A stretch of DNA of 5,999 nucleotides. Source: JAKAGZ01 sp964412105. GTDB taxonomy: Bacteria; Bacteroidota; Ignavibacteria; Ignavibacteriales; Ignavibacteriaceae. The notes beneath the pieces are model-generated. The model ran no database searches and was not told the origin of the DNA. It worked only from the letters and a program-made list of their open reading frames with translations. Location of the stretch: contig CAYPNM010000100.1 of assembly GCA_964412105.1 (NCBI GenBank), positions 1 to 5,999 on the forward strand, read 5' to 3'. The position numbers and the translations under genes were made by a program. Each line of letters begins with the position of its first letter. Position 1 is the stretch's first letter. This document shows positions 5,805-5,999 of the stretch, piece after piece.

Positions 5805-5820
5805 CCGACCTTTAGGTCGG
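5805..5820. repeat. Hairpin palindrome CCGACC-TTTA-GGTCGG
   Basis: A perfect 6-bp stem closes a TTTA loop. It is flanked by the 8-bp inverted repeat TTTGCAAC/GTTGCAAA. It resembles REP-type palindromes common between genes in Bacteroidota-like genomes. No T-run follows, so a terminator role is not supported. Confidence 0.65.
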
Positions 5821-5848
5821 AGTATAAAGGAAAGTTGCAAATGTTATT

Positions 5849-5885
5849 GGCTTTAGCTACATTTTTTGTAAATGGGGCTAAAGCC
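5849..5885. repeat. Long imperfect hairpin with GGCTTTAGC/GCTAAAGCC arms
   Basis: Arms at 5849-5864 and 5870-5885 match at 14 of 16 positions (the outer nine perfectly) around a 5-base loop. The right arm also contains GGGCTAAAGCCC (5875-5886), which can fold on itself, so two structures compete. Confidence 0.65.
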
Positions 5886-5908
5886 CAGCTTAATTATGAA
5901 TTATTAAA

Positions 5909-5928
5909 CCCCGGGCTAAAGCCCGGGG
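5909..5928. repeat. Perfect 20-bp hairpin CCCCGGGC-TAAA-GCCCGGGG
   Basis: An 8-bp perfect GC stem closes a TAAA loop. Its inner 12 bases GGGCTAAAGCCC repeat those at 5875-5886, 38 bases earlier. This is the most stable structure in the window and has REP-like character; no T-run follows it. Confidence 0.75.
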
Positions 5929-5988
5929 CTATATAGCAAATAATCAAAATAATTATAATAATCCTTACCGAATTACTGAAGTAGTACA

Positions 5989-5999
5989 CTGCCGGTAGG
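5989..5999. repeat. Partial palindromic repeat copy C at the window edge
   Basis: CTGCCGGTAGG runs into the right edge. Its last eight bases are the reverse complement of the arm CCTACCGG at 5451-5458. Together with ACCTGCCTGCCG at 5714-5725 it looks like one repeat copy split by the element between them. Confidence 0.4.

Larger units (their letters stand above)
5726..5988. mobile_element. MITE-like non-autonomous element with terminal inverted repeats and 6-bp target duplication
   Basis: The left end reads TGTTATACTTCAGTATTT (5726-5743). The right end, read inward on the other strand from 5988, is TGTACTACTTCAGTAATT: 15 of 18 bases agree, with a perfect 10-base core TACTTCAGTA. The block is flanked directly by CTGCCG on both sides (5720-5725 and 5989-5994), as expected of a target-site duplication. 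At 263 bp it cannot code for a transposase, so it would need one supplied in trans. The interior holds an 8-bp inverted repeat (TTTGCAAC at 5743-5750, GTTGCAAA at 5834-5841) and the hairpins listed below. Removing the block and one CTGCCG restores ACCTGCCTGCCGGTAGG, whose core is palindromic, so it seems to have entered a repeat copy. The mobile family is not identified. Confidence 0.62.

Noticed and set aside
5504..5999. CRISPR array or tRNA in the repeat-rich right end.
   Set aside because: The repeats are few, unevenly spaced palindromes without regular spacers, and no cloverleaf with a T-loop motif is visible.

Overview
The window looks like a chromosomal stretch from a bacterium of the Bacteroidota/Ignavibacteriota (FCB) type. 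This rests on the gene families, AT-rich spacers, short GC-rich palindromes of the GGGCTAAAGCCC kind, and frequent TTG/GTG starts. The phylum call is an inference and not firm.

Positions 1-3062 (minus strand) hold a compact operon read right to left. It comprises a small LapA-domain membrane protein (2865-3062), a 760-residue GT4-type glycosyltransferase fused to a C-terminal alpha-helical glycosidase-like domain (551-2833), and a GH130-family phosphorylase/glycosidase (554-1, cut by the window edge). The last two overlap by the four bases ATGA and are probably translationally coupled. A transferase that adds sugars next to an enzyme family that splits beta-mannosides with phosphate suggests synthesis and turnover of a small mannose-containing glycan. 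The substrate cannot be read from the sequence.

Positions 3063-4123 (minus strand) hold a doubtful 64-residue ORF and an orphan NarL/FixJ-type response regulator that has Asp at the usual Thr/Ser switch position. No histidine kinase is visible.

Positions 4124-4457 are a divergent AT-rich spacer with a 10-bp direct repeat, a perfect 17-bp palindrome and a degenerate copy of a palindromic repeat.

Positions 4458-5503 (plus strand) are markedly more AT-rich and hold a doubtful lipoprotein-like ORF, then a HigB-like toxin and an XRE-family HigA-like antitoxin in the toxin-first order. A 20-bp near-perfect inverted repeat sits just before the toxin start and is a good operator candidate. The end of the antitoxin frame runs through a second copy of the palindromic repeat, which supplies its last ~23 residues.

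Positions 5504-5999 hold no gene. Within them, 5726-5988 looks like a 263-bp non-autonomous mobile element (MITE-like): it has ~18-bp imperfect terminal inverted repeats, a 6-bp flanking duplication (CTGCCG), and three or four internal hairpins. It appears to have inserted into yet another copy of the palindromic repeat. This is the most unusual structure in the window.
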